DNA from: Nannochloropsis oceanica
Lineage: Eukaryota; Sar; Eustigmatophyceae; Eustigmatales; Monodopsidaceae
DNA length: 64,000 nt
Direction: 5' to 3'
Assembly: GCA_004519485.1 (NCBI GenBank)
Contig: CP038134.1
Span: 496,001-560,000 of the forward strand
Shown here: one piece after another, positions 22,142 through 31,849 of the stretch
Position numbering within the stretch: the first letter of the stretch is position 1
Layout of the letters: each line of letters starts with the position of its first letter
Translations under genes and position numbers: made by a program
The notes under the pieces: generated by a model
The model's input: only the letters and a program-made list of their open reading frames with translations
Told to the model about the DNA's origin: nothing
Databases searched by the model: none

Positions 22142-23222
22142 ATGCTGCGTCTTTTCCGCCTGCCGGCCTTGTCGTCCGCGGCCGCCTTCTCCTCCTCCAG
22201 CCCATCCCTCCTTCAGCCCTCCGCCTCCACTTGCGCGGGGGCTTGCAGATCGTCGTTGTTATCATCCTCTGCTTACAGACCAGCGACGGTACGGGCCATG
22301 TCTTCGACCGCCGTGGAAGATGCCACGCCGTCGGGCGTTGTGGATGCGCCGATTGCCTCCCGGTACGTGGTCGGAGAGAAAGGAAGGGGGAAGGGGACGA
22401 CCTTAGCAGATGACGCCACCGTGGGGGCAAACGGAGATTAGGCAAAGCACAATTTGCTCTTGACAGCTTGTGAATGAGGCCAGAGGGCTATGCTCTCTTG
22501 GGTCTGATGATGTCACAGTGTCGGCGTGCAGTCAGCCTCCCGTAATGGTTTGTTGACATGAGGAGGTGGCTGCCTTCGTTCCCTTCCACCACAAGCAAAG
22601 GGATATACATGCCCTTGATTGCGGTCATCAAAGCATATACAACGGTCACCTACCTCTTTTTCCCTTTCCATAACTCTTCCAACCAGATGCACGAACGCCA
22701 TCTCATCCCGCCCTCCTGCTCTCCCTCCCTCCTCCCACCCCTCCCTTCAACAGCGAAATGCAGGAAGTCATCTCCCGGAAAGACCGCATCCGAATGTCCC
22801 CCTGGAAAATCAATCTCCTCACCCGGCAAATCCGTGGCCTGCCCGTCGTCGAAGCCCTAATGCAACTCAAGTTCTCCCGAAAGCAAAAAGGCCCCCCACT
22901 GGTTGCGAAAGTCATCCAAAACGCTGCCAACCTGGCGAATATCCGTCACAACCTCCACCCGGAGGATTTGATGGTCGCTGAAGCGTTCACCAACCGCGCG
23001 AACATCCAAAAGGGGATCATGATTATGGGTCGGGGGCGATTCGGGCTCAAGCTAAGGAGGTATTCCCACGTGGTTGTCCGATTGAAGGAGATTGATTTCG
23101 ACGAGGCTTTGAAAGGGTGTAAGAATAGGTTTCAGAAGCAACGGTGGGAGGCTCGGAAGAAGGTGGCGGAGGAGGTGCGGGTTGCACGGAGGGCTGCTGG
23201 CGGGGCAAAGGGGGAGGAGTAG
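22142..23222 (+). CDS. MRPL22: mitochondrial ribosomal protein uL22
   Basis: Two exons, 22142-22362 (donor GTACGT, phase 2) and 22754-23222, 229 residues. Exon 1 encodes a Ser/Ala/Arg-rich, acid-poor start ('MLRLFRLPALSSAAAFSS') typical of a mitochondrial presequence and lacking a hydrophobic signal core. Exon 2 is the uL22 fold: 'RIRMSPWKINLLTRQIRGLP', 'ALMQLKFSRKQKGPPLVAKV', 'NRANIQKGIMIMGRGRFGLK' and 'SHVVVRLKE'. uL22 lines the exit tunnel of the large subunit. The similarity is to the bacterial/mitochondrial form, not cytosolic uL22. An earlier in-frame start at 22067 exists. The C-terminal tail is basic and rich in Arg, Ala and Glu. Confidence 0.9.
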
Positions 23223-23486
23223 GCGGCTCCTTAGGGGGAGCGTGACAGGGAAGGGGGGTGACGAGAGAACGTAAGGAAGTGACGAGGAAGAGGGAGGGAG
23301 GAGGAGAGTGGGTGATTATGGCATAAAGAAAAAAGTAATAATCTTAAATCGCTAAAGCGTCTTCACTTTTAGGCCAAAAATGAGGTTTCTATAATTAGTG
23401 TACAGAGCGTTTTATTTTGTAATTTTTCCACCCCTTCTGCTTAACCCGCTTTCACTCAAAACCGTAAGGAGGAGGGCTTAAGAACT

Positions 23487-25226
23487 CTACCTGACAAGCA
23501 GAAATGTCAGCAAGGCACCCACGAATGCCCCTATCTGGATCACAAAACTCGACCACCTGAATCCCTCCTGCCATCTCAACAGCTGCCCTCGCTCCAACTG
23601 CTGCTTCTCCTCGTCTTCTCTTCCTTCATCCCTTCCCCCCTCCTCCGTCGATGCGGGCACACCAAAATCTACTCTGTCACTACCAACTTCGTTTCCTTGC
23701 TCCCCTTCCTCCGTCTCCTCTCCCTCCTTCATAGCACACGTCTCAAACGCAGCCGCCGCCTGCACCCCCATCACTCCCCCTCCCGCCCCACTCTCTCTCC
23801 CTTCCTTTCCGTTCTCCTCCTCTTGCTCACTCCGCAATTGCAGCGCCAAACGAATGCTAAAGTAAAACATCGTTGAACAGAACGCAAATGCCGCCGTGAA
23901 CCCTCCATTCACAACAACCACAAACACCCCTCCTCCCTCCCACTCCCAAAAGGGAGGTCGGGGGGCCATCCCTGCCGCCACCGCCAAGAGTATCGCCAGC
24001 AAATTCACAATTCCAAACAGCAAAACAAGACGATAACATCGACAATAGTGAGTCAAAGCCCGCGAGAGTGGATCGAGTGCCATGGAGACAAAGGATGAAA
24101 ATTGTAATATCTTCCCACTATGTTGATACCCCCCTGTCGAGATTGGGGTGAGGGCAGGAATGACGCCATAGGCCCAGGCACTGATTCCGAATTGAGCAAG
24201 TAATAGAGGGTAAATAAGGTGGAGGACGGGTTTCTCTTTGGGAACGGAGGGGGAGAAGGAGAAAGATGGGGAGGAGAGAGGGAGGACGAGGGTGCTCTCT
24301 TCGTTTTCCTCGTGGGTGGTGCTTTGGTGGAGGAGGAGGAGGCGTTTATAAGCTGATACGTCGGATGCGTGTCTTGTTTCCTCTGCTACTGTTGCTGCTG
24401 CTCTCGGCGCTGTTGCTGTTGAGGTCATCTTGCGTGCTTCCTGTCGTTTCTGCTCCCTTAAGAGGTACGAGAAGCCAAGCACCGAAAAGAGGTAAAAGGC
24501 ACTGACGCCCTGGAAAAATGCAGTTACCGAAAACCTCGGATGCCTCCCCCCTACATTTTGAGCGAGCGCCAATAAAGATACCAATATGCCTGATAAGCCC
24601 TCTCCTGTGGCTAGGGCGGAGATGTAGCGACTTTCCCATTGCGCGACGAAGGGGTAGAGGTAGAGTGAGGAGGAGTTATTAATCGAGCCTGCAAAGAAAG
24701 TCAAAATGATCAAGGCGATTGAATGGGAACTGTTGCTGTCTTCCATGTTGCCGTTGCTCATGTCTGTGGTAGAGGACCAACAGAAGCTCATGAGCTGACT
24801 TGTGAGGATGCCGCCGAGGAGGAGGATCCAAATGACGGATTCGAGGTGCATTGCTTCGGGGCCGCGGAGCATGACTGCAGCTGGGACGACATTGGCAACC
24901 TGCGGGTGAGGCGAGGGTGTCGTGTCGTTGAGAATGGGGATGACATGAGCTGGGAGTAGGGCTTGCTTCGGGTCCCACCGCATGCATGCTAGCCCCCTTC
25001 CTCTTGAGCCCTTTCCTACCTGGAGCGACAATAGCAAATAGCTTCCTAGCTTATCGGCTTCCGGCAACGCAGCAACAAAGGCTGCCATCTCCGCCCATAG
25101 TGCATTTGACAGCATAAAGGACGACAGACCCAGGGCCGTGAAGGCAGCATGAAGTGCCCATGGTGGAGGGGCAGGCGGGAGCTTTGGGGGAAAGGACGAA
25201 GAGGAGTGGCGAATGACGCTTGCCAT
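23487..25226 (-). CDS. SLC52-type riboflavin transporter
   Basis: Two exons, 25226-25020 and 24899-23487, 539 residues after splicing. The 120-base intron has a good donor (CAG|GTAGG) and acceptor (CCCGCAG|GTT), is a multiple of three and has no stop, so unspliced RNA would add 40 residues. SLC52 (DUF1011) hallmarks: 'FMLSNALWAEMAAFVAALPE' in helix 1, 'FCWSSTTDMSN', 'SIALIILTFFAGSINNSSSL', 'YLYPFVAQWESRYISALATG' and 'GLSGILVSLLALAQNVGG'. About ten hydrophobic segments are visible, with hydrophilic loops at ~250-310 and ~450-520 (spliced numbering). The family imports riboflavin across the plasma membrane. It is head to head with ZNG1, with 193 bases between the start codons. Confidence 0.85.
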   Translation of the reverse strand: MASVIRHSSSSFPPKLPPAPPPWALHAAFTALGLSSFMLSNALWAEMAAFVAALPEADKLGSYLLLSLQVGKGSRGRGLACMRWDPKQALLPAHVIPILNDTTPSPHPQVANVVPAAVMLRGPEAMHLESVIWILLLGGILTSQLMSFCWSSTTDMSNGNMEDSNSSHSIALIILTFFAGSINNSSSLYLYPFVAQWESRYISALATGEGLSGILVSLLALAQNVGGRHPRFSVTAFFQGVSAFYLFSVLGFSYLLREQKRQEARKMTSTATAPRAAATVAEETRHASDVSAYKRLLLLHQSTTHEENEESTLVLPLSSPSFSFSPSVPKEKPVLHLIYPLLLAQFGISAWAYGVIPALTPISTGGYQHSGKILQFSSFVSMALDPLSRALTHYCRCYRLVLLFGIVNLLAILLAVAAGMAPRPPFWEWEGGGVFVVVVNGGFTAAFAFCSTMFYFSIRLALQLRSEQEEENGKEGRESGAGGGVMGVQAAAAFETCAMKEGEETEEGEQGNEVGSDRVDFGVPASTEEGGRDEGREDEEKQQLERGQLLRWQEGFRWSSFVIQIGAFVGALLTFLLVR

Positions 25227-25419
25227 TTTTGCGCTTGTGCAGACTCCGTGCTTTTATTTATGTCTCTTTCTGTCTAATTTCATTGCCAAAAGTGCTGCTT
25301 TGACCCTCTATGTGTGTTGTGATGTGGAAAGGGTGAGCTGGCATTATTGCGCATTGCGCATCTTCAATTTGAACGCTCATGAACTGACCCTGCTCTGCAC
25401 TACGTACACACACTCAGAC
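25227..25419. promoter_or_regulatory. compact divergent promoter, riboflavin transporter / ZNG1
   Basis: The 193 bases between divergent start codons must carry both core promoters. A short inverted motif 'attgcgcattgcgcat' lies near 25345-25361. Confidence 0.45.
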
Positions 25420-27004
25420 ATGGCAAGCAAACAATGCCGGGAGCAAGAACAGGAGGAGGACGATGACGACGACGATGGCCCCCCCGAGCTGGTGGCTTTG
25501 CCACTGCCGTCCTCCTCTTTTTCACCCAACAAGCTGCCGTTGTCAGCCCTCCCAGCCCAAGCCCAAGAAGACGATGGGGCAATCCAGCAACTGTCAAGCA
25601 GCAGCATGGGCTCCAGTACGGCCATCGGCATCAGCAAAATCATCCCCGTCACCATAATTTCGGGCTTCCTGGGCGCAGGTACGTGTTTGCCTGCGAGCGC
25701 ATTACCTCGACACAACTCTTCCTCAACCTCCCCACGTCCTGCTCACACAAACAGGGAAGACGACCTTGCTCAATTACATCCTGACCCAACCCCACGGGAA
25801 GCGAATCGCCGTAATTGAAAACGAGTTCGGGCAAGGCCTGGGTATCGAGAGCGCTATTGCCAAAGACGGTGCGGATGGGAGTAGTCTCGAAGGGTTTTTC
25901 GAGCTGGCCAACGGGTGTATTTGCTGCTCCGTGAAGAGCGACCTGTTGGCCACACTCGAGATTCTGGTGCAACGCAAGTCTCAATTCGACTACGTATTAA
26001 TTGAGACGAGTGGATTAGCGGACCCCGGGCCGGTTGCGAGCTGCTTGTGGGTGGACGAGGAGCTGGAGAGTCAGTTGAGGTTGGATGGGATTGTTACGGT
26101 GGTGGACGCCAAGCATATTGGGCGGCACCTGCGTCGGCGACAGCAGCAACAGCAGCAAGGATTGGCGGGGGAGCAAAAGCAAGAGCAGGATTCGACTGAA
26201 AATGGGAAGCAGGGCCAAAAGTGGATATCGCCGAGTCAAGGAGCGGCACTAAAGAGTGAGGAGGGCAACACACAGCACGAGCCCTTCCTCCCTCCCTCCT
26301 CCACAACCCTAACAGGAAAAACCAACTGCCACCGGGAAGAGGCTTATCAGCAAATCTGCGTTGCTGACCGAATATTGCTTAATAAAACAGATCTTGTCAC
26401 TGAGGCTGATTTATCAAAGCTAGAGGCGGAGCTGAGGGGGTTAAACGGAATGGCACGCATACAACGAACGAATTTCTCGAAGATCGACCTGGACTTTGTA
26501 TTAGGGTTGGATTGTTATGGAGCCAGGAAGAAGGATGATGTTTCCTTGCCTTTCTTGAACGTTTGCGGCGCAGAACATGTTCATGGTGGGAATGAGGAGG
26601 GAAGGAGGGACGACGAAGTAAGAACGGTGGCGTGGGTGGAGGGGGTGGAGGTGAAGGTGGAGGCGGTCAAGCAGTGGTTGGCTGAGCTGTTGTGGAGGGA
26701 TGATGATAAGGAGGTGGATGCGAAGCAGCAGCAGCAGCAAGAACGACAACAGCAGCAGCATATCTACCGGATGAAGGGTACCTTGGCGGTGGCGGGCTCG
26801 GAGGTGTTGCACATTTTGCAGGCTGTCCATGAGACTTTTGAACTGGAGCCGAGCCAGACGCTTGTTGGTGAGGGGGATAAAGGGGAGGGAGGGGAGGAGA
26901 GGAGAGGGGGAAAGGAGTGTCGCTTGGTGGTAATTGGCAAGGGACTAGATGAAGGGCACTTGAGAGCTGGCTTTTTGGCGACGGCTGTTTCAGCTACACG
27001 GTGA
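25420..27004 (+). CDS. ZNG1: ZNG1/CobW-type zinc-transferring GTPase
   Basis: Exons 25420-25678 (donor GTACGT, phase 1) and 25755-27004, 502 residues. The splice lies inside the Walker A loop and rebuilds [15 protein letters not shown] (residues 82-96). The metal-binding CxCC motif is 'NGCICCSV' (C141, C143, C144). Further motifs are '[20 protein letters not shown]', '[10 protein letters not shown]' and the guanine-binding 'NKTD'. A Gln-rich insert of about 60 residues separates the switch region from '[14 protein letters not shown]'. The C-terminal CobW_C domain includes 'RMKGTLAV' and '[17 protein letters not shown]'. ZNG1 delivers zinc to methionine aminopeptidase 1. The acidic N-terminus and 'PPELVAL' at 21-27 correspond to the CPELVPI partner-binding motif, but the cysteine is proline here. 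Confidence 0.9.
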
Positions 27005-27615
27005 AAAAAATATGTGGGGAAACATCCGTCATTTACTTGAAAGAAACGAATTAAGACTCTAGTCGGCTACTTTAGGGGGGTCTTCTTCCTTCTTCCGGTC
27101 TTTCTCCTGCTTCTTGCCGCATTGTCGCCTGTTTCTTTCGATACTTGCGCTTCGCCTCTCTCTCCCTTCTTTTTGTTTTTGCCTCTTCACCGAGGCAATC
27201 CTTTTTCCTCGGTCTCCAACGTCTCCCTTCCTTGGTGTGTTTCCCCTCATACTCTCAAGTCTCGCTCACTCCTCTTGCCCCCTCTTCTTTTTGAATCTCT
27301 CTCATCTCATTTTTTGGTTTAAGTTTGATTTTAACATCGGTACGCATCCTGTTCTCTTGCCCTTGATTCCTCCTTCCTACTTATCTTTTGTCATCTTCTC
27401 TCATACTCTTTGATTTCAAGTTTTTCGACAGCACTATTTATATATATATGTTTGTGTACGTGTATGTATGTGTGTGTAAATCATCCCCTATCACCAACTT
27501 CTCATTCCCTTTCCTTCTCTGTATTTCTCTCTCTTCCGTCTTCACACATACCCTCGGATTTCTCGATAATCCCTCCTTCTCTCTCTCCTTGCGACCTTCC
27601 CTCCGATTCTCCCCC
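27005..27615. other. intergenic, pyrimidine-rich
   Basis: About 610 bases between convergent genes, strongly T/C-rich on the plus strand, with a short TA/TG microsatellite at 27436-27478. No gene is seen. Confidence 0.5.
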
Positions 27616-29580
27616 CTAACGGATTTTGATCCCCCTTTTGAACAATACCAGTAAGACAAGCATCGTCGCCACCGACAAGGCCGTGCTCAGCACCTCACTC
27701 TTCCACCATGGCTGCGCCGCGTCCTCTGCCCTGCCCCCCTCCCCCCTCGCGGACCCTACACCCGCCACACCACCACCACCACCAGCCTCCGAAGCCTCTG
27801 CAACTGCCTGACGGTTCCTCCTCCGCCGCCGCGTCGCCCCTGCCCCACTTGACCCTCCCAGTCCGAACAGCAGATATCCCAAACCCGCAAACAGGTTCTG
27901 GCTTCCCGTCGCCGCTGTGGCTGCTGCTGCTGCTTCTTCCTCTTCCCGATCCTGCCTCTCGAGCGCCCGGCGTATATGTGCCAGCGTGCGACGACGATAG
28001 AATGAGCACTGCTCATCCCACAGATTCGAAGCTCGAACATACTTCTCAATCATGGCGTCATACTGCCTCATGGGAATGGTCGTCCCACACGGCTTCTGAC
28101 ACGTGGGACACCTTCCCCCTCCCTCCCTGCCTCCCTCCCTCCCCAACCACTGTTCAATACACTCCCCACAAAACGTATGCCCCTCCCCACAGTCCACCGC
28201 TTTGCACTCCACCATGTACTCACAGCATATCACGCACTCCAGGTCCAGATTCCGCAAGTAACGCCTCACCTGCTCATCTGGCGTCTGGGCGAATAACCTC
28301 TGAGCGATGACATCGTCGTCATCATCCCCCCTCAGCAGCTCGTCCAGCACCTCGTCTGAGACCTCCCCCGCCAAGCTATCTTTCCTCCGCATATTCCTCC
28401 CGACACTCACGAAACAATTCGACGGCACATTTTCCGCAAGATGTTCCTCTTCGAATTTTCCTTCTTCCCCATCCTCGTTATCCTCTTGCTGTGCCTGGGC
28501 TTGAGCCCATTCAGTACTCATTGCCTCTAACAACTCAAACGACCCTGTCAAAGGGCTGCAACTGCTGCTGCCAGTACTTCCCGAGGTCCCACTTCCCTCC
28601 TGCCTCCCTACCTCCTCCTCTTCCTCCTCCTCCTCTCCTCCCGCCACTCCTTGACAGAAAATCCTCCGCACGTTCGACTCCATCTGGACCACTGTTGCCT
28701 CCGCTGAATCTAGTCCTCCCTCCCTCCCTCCCTCCCTCCCTCCCTCCAGGTGCTCCTGTTGCTGCACATGATGCACATGATGCATTTCTAACTCCTCTCG
28801 AATCGCACTTTGGATTTTGGGGTTGTTGGCCAAGGCCATTCCGAACCGTAATATCTCTGCATGGACTTCCGGCTGGGGGTGTAAGCGTGTGAGAGTTGTG
28901 CGAGAGACAGATGAGGAGGGAGTAACAGCAACAGCGGAAGCAGCTGAAGCAGCAGCAGCAGCGGCGGCGGCAACGGCAGGGGAAGACGAGCAAGAAGGGG
29001 AGGGTTGGCGATGTACACGGAATATGGATGGAGTCGACGGTGAGATGCTCCCTTTGTCCTTGCAGGCTAGGTCTTCTTCTTCCACAGAATCAGAAGTTTC
29101 AGCGGTTCGTCGTCCTCCTCCCCGGGCAGACATGCCAGACAACAACTCGTTCGACTCCCGAAACGACGACGAGGCCACAGTATCATGGTGGTTGTGATGG
29201 TGGTGACTATGCGCTACGGCTGCAGTGGCAGCGGTGCCTTGGGGTGCAAAAAGAATGCGAGAAGCCTCTTCAACCTCCTGGACACTGATATGTCGGTCCG
29301 GCGAGGAAGAAGAGGACGACGCCTGCTCCATAGTAGCCGACCTCCCAGCAACTTTCAAGGCACCCCTTTGCAATACCACTTCTTCCGCTCGCCCGGAGGA
29401 GTTGTTGCTAGTACTGCTGCCCGTCAAAACAGTCGAGTCGCGGCCGACCCCACCAACAGAAGCATCATCTGCTTCGTCGTGGTACGCACGAGCCGCAGCG
29501 GATTGATAAGTGACGGCCCCTACGGTGCAGCCTCCCTTGACCAAGTTCGGCAAATTTTGCGACAAGCTACGACGCGCCAT
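27616..29580 (-). CDS. tail-anchored RING-type E3 ubiquitin ligase
   Basis: Single exon, 654 residues. The first ~420 residues are low complexity with Ser, His, Ala and Glu runs. A C3HC4 RING follows at ~455-510: 'LECVICCEYMVECKAVDCGE', 'GHTFCGECIEQWLG' and 'GGRCPTCQKPC'. [10 protein letters not shown] insertion sits between the sixth and seventh metal ligands. After the RING come a helical segment ('CSFYRRRTLAHIRRALERQD') and a Gly/Arg linker. The protein ends in one hydrophobic helix ('VLSTALSVATMLVLLVLFK') and a basic tip, the pattern of a tail anchor for ER, mitochondrial outer or other organelle membranes. RING proteins transfer ubiquitin from an E2; the substrate is not predictable. The same (GGGA)n motif recurs at 28717-28748. 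Confidence 0.8.
   Translation of the reverse strand: MARRSLSQNLPNLVKGGCTVGAVTYQSAAARAYHDEADDASVGGVGRDSTVLTGSSTSNNSSGRAEEVVLQRGALKVAGRSATMEQASSSSSSPDRHISVQEVEEASRILFAPQGTAATAAVAHSHHHHNHHDTVASSSFRESNELLSGMSARGGGRRTAETSDSVEEEDLACKDKGSISPSTPSIFRVHRQPSPSCSSSPAVAAAAAAAASAASAVAVTPSSSVSRTTLTRLHPQPEVHAEILRFGMALANNPKIQSAIREELEMHHVHHVQQQEHLEGGREGGREGGLDSAEATVVQMESNVRRIFCQGVAGGEEEEEEEEVGRQEGSGTSGSTGSSSCSPLTGSFELLEAMSTEWAQAQAQQEDNEDGEEGKFEEEHLAENVPSNCFVSVGRNMRRKDSLAGEVSDEVLDELLRGDDDDDVIAQRLFAQTPDEQVRRYLRNLDLECVICCEYMVECKAVDCGEGHTFCGECIEQWLGREGGREGGGRCPTCQKPCGTTIPMRQYDAMIEKYVRASNLWDEQCSFYRRRTLAHIRRALERQDREEEEAAAAATAATGSQNLFAGLGYLLFGLGGSSGAGATRRRRRNRQAVAEASEAGGGGGVAGVGSARGEGGRAEDAAQPWWKSEVLSTALSVATMLVLLVLFKRGIKIR
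28717..28748 (-). repeat. (GGGA)n tract coding GREGGREGG
   Basis: Tetranucleotide tract in frame in the RING gene. Sister tracts of the same unit lie at 28123-28143 (inside the RING), 7738-7766 (EGF-like gene), 20390-20412 (PRP16) and 1285-1309 (PCID2 intron). Confidence 0.85.
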
Positions 29581-29699
29581 TATTTGTGAATGCCTCTTGT
29601 TTTAGATAGTGCTGTGGTCTTGGCACGTGTTGCTGCTGTTATGATGCTGCGTGATGTGGTGGAAGTGAGGTGCTGCTCCTTTCAAGCGACACAGATGTC

Positions 29700-30520
29700 T
29701 AGGGTCTTCAAACGGTCCGCGCGGGATAGCAAACCGTTAAAGGCCTGTGACTAGTTGTAGAAGGGTAAGGGGAAGTGAGGGTGACTGTAAGGACGGCGGG
29801 GAAGAGCTCCATGATTTTGTGCTTGCTACAGTTCTTCCCGGGAGCGGAGGAGGGAGGACGAGTTTCATCGCCTCCCACCTCCAGCCTACCAAACAATGGC
29901 CCCACTGAGGCATCAGGCAGGTCGATGAGATACCCTACTACACCTTCCTTGTCCTGTCGTTTGCATGGTGGTGGCAAGGAGCTGGCTCTGCATAGGATTG
30001 CAATATTGACGCCGCATGAGCTACCTCGCCGACAGACGGCGATGATGTCTTCGCGACTTCATTATTCTTCCCAAAAACTTCGAACTTCCCCGCAGTTCCT
30101 TCCTCCATCTCTTCCCACCGTATCATCTCATCCTCGTTCTCTTCCTCCTCCTTACCATCCTTGCTCTCCTCCCAGCCGTCTTCTCCTAGAGCCATACTTG
30201 GCAGAGACTGTCGTTCCAGTTGGCGCGGGTGAAGATACATGAGTTTCGCGATCGTCCGATTCCGCAGCTTCGACTGGATCAGCCCCGTTTGTGATAACAA
30301 CCGCTTCAAAGCAGACGATGAGGCGGGAATGCAGAGATAGTATATGACCACGATGGCGAGGGCAGGACAGTTCTCAGGAACTTTCCACCACAACTCCATG
30401 GCGCCGAGCTCGTTGGGGCCTATGTTCGCCACTTCTTTGCGGAGGTACTTGTCTCCGACCTCACATCCAACCCGTCCTCCAGCTTCACTTCATCAAAATC
30501 CAGTGCGGCCGCCAGATCAG
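29700..30520 (-). mobile_element. hAT-family DNA transposon, 3' portion only
   Basis: A minus-strand frame (30432-29938, open further upstream) carries the hAT transposase C-terminal dimerisation domain: 'NELGAMELWWKVPENCPALA', 'YYLCIPASSSALKRLLSQTG' and 'LIQSKLRNRTIAKLMYLHPR'. This matches the family pattern WW...P.La...yL.IPatSa.sERvFS..G.i...kR.rL, with the usual ERvFS changed to KRLLS. A degenerate acidic tail follows. On its 3' side, 29700-29726 (plus strand TAGGGTCTTCAAACGG..., then a second 'AAACCG') looks like a hAT terminal inverted repeat with subterminal AAACGG-type motifs. The catalytic RNase-H core and the other end are not found. The upstream part stops where the Fanzor-like frame begins on the opposite strand. 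It is a truncated, inactive copy. Confidence 0.72.
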
Positions 30521-30594
30521 GCCCCATAGTCGCTGGAAGAGCCCTGTGCGACATGTCGTTGAATTGCTTTGCCCTGGCGTTGAGCGCGGCCGAT

Positions 30595-30618
30595 CGAACT
30601 CGAACTCGAACTCGAACT
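30595..30618. repeat. (CGAACT)4 hexanucleotide repeat
   Basis: Four tandem copies, directly at the boundary between the hAT remnant and the Fanzor-like frame. Confidence 0.85.
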
Positions 30619-30632
30619 CGGACGAGTTCTGA

Positions 30633-31817
30633 AATCAATCTATCGGATGGGGTCGATATAAGCGACATTATGTTGATGTTTTGCGTGCCGGGTTCGGTCA
30701 AAAACCTCGTTGCATTCGATGTGGGATTAATTGGCGTGCGAGCCCTGATTTTACAAATCCTTATTTCGGCTGGCGCTACAGTGCTGGAGTGCTGGAGAAG
30801 ACACGGGCGCGTGCGCACATGGCGGTGTACGCGGGGAAGCAGAAGGTCTTGGATGGCTTTTCTGCGGGCTCGACGCGTCCAGGGCAGGCAAAGCCCATTA
30901 TCGCGTATGGGGCAAGGGTTTTCCCGCACACAGGCAAGGGAGAGGTGAGCGTTCCGGTGAAGAGGGTGCACCGGGTGTGCGAAAAGCACTACAGGACAGT
31001 GTATGTACCCGAGCACCTGACGACAAAGGTGCACCTCGATTGTGGGCAGCGCCTAAACCCTATCGCGAGAGGGGCGGGAGGGGAGCAGGGGAAGGGGAAG
31101 GAGGAGGAGGGGAAGGAAGAGGATGAGGTGGACGAGGAGGAGGAGGAAGAGGAGGAGGAGGCGGCGGAAGAAGAAGAGAAGGAGGAGAAGGACGAGGAGA
31201 TGGAGGGGGAGAAGGATTCCAAGGTACGGAAGCTGGAGGAAAAACGGAAATGGGAGGGAGGGATATGCGGGAGCCAGTGCAACATCAGCACCAGCACCAA
31301 CACCAGCAGTAGGAGGAGGGGGAGGAAGAAGAGGGAAAAGAACCTGGGCTGCAGAAGCAGCAGCAGCCGCCCGGATGCGGCTGACCATACAGGTGGCAGT
31401 CGCAGAGGCACGAGCCCGGGCAGCTGCAGGAGGAGGAGGAGGAGGAGGGGGAAGGGATAACATGATGGACACAAGAGGGGATCGGGGAAGGGTAGGAGTT
31501 GGAGGATTCGGGGCGGCCGAAGCAGCTACAGGAGGAGGGGGGGGAGGGGGAGGGGGGAACTAAAGAAATCCCCACTTAGCTCTCTTTACTTGGAGGAAAA
31601 GCAGCACGAGCACTTGCAAACATTGCTAGAATTCACGCAGCATTTGCAGGGGGAAAAGGGAGGGGAGAGAAAGATAGTGAGGGCACTCCGACGACGGAGG
31701 AGGAGGGGGGGTGGGAGGGGGGGGGGGAAGAAGGAGGGGGAGGATCAGTAGCAGGAGGAGGAGGGGAAGGAGAAGAAAGAAGAAGAAGAAGAAGAAGAAG
31801 AAGAAGAAGAAGAAGAA

Positions 31818-31849
<32 letters not shown>

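Noticed and set aside
25213-25419. Upstream extension of the ZNG1 frame to 25213
   Set aside because: It overlaps the divergent transporter start and is Cys/aromatic-rich; the ATG at 25420 begins the family-like acidic leader.
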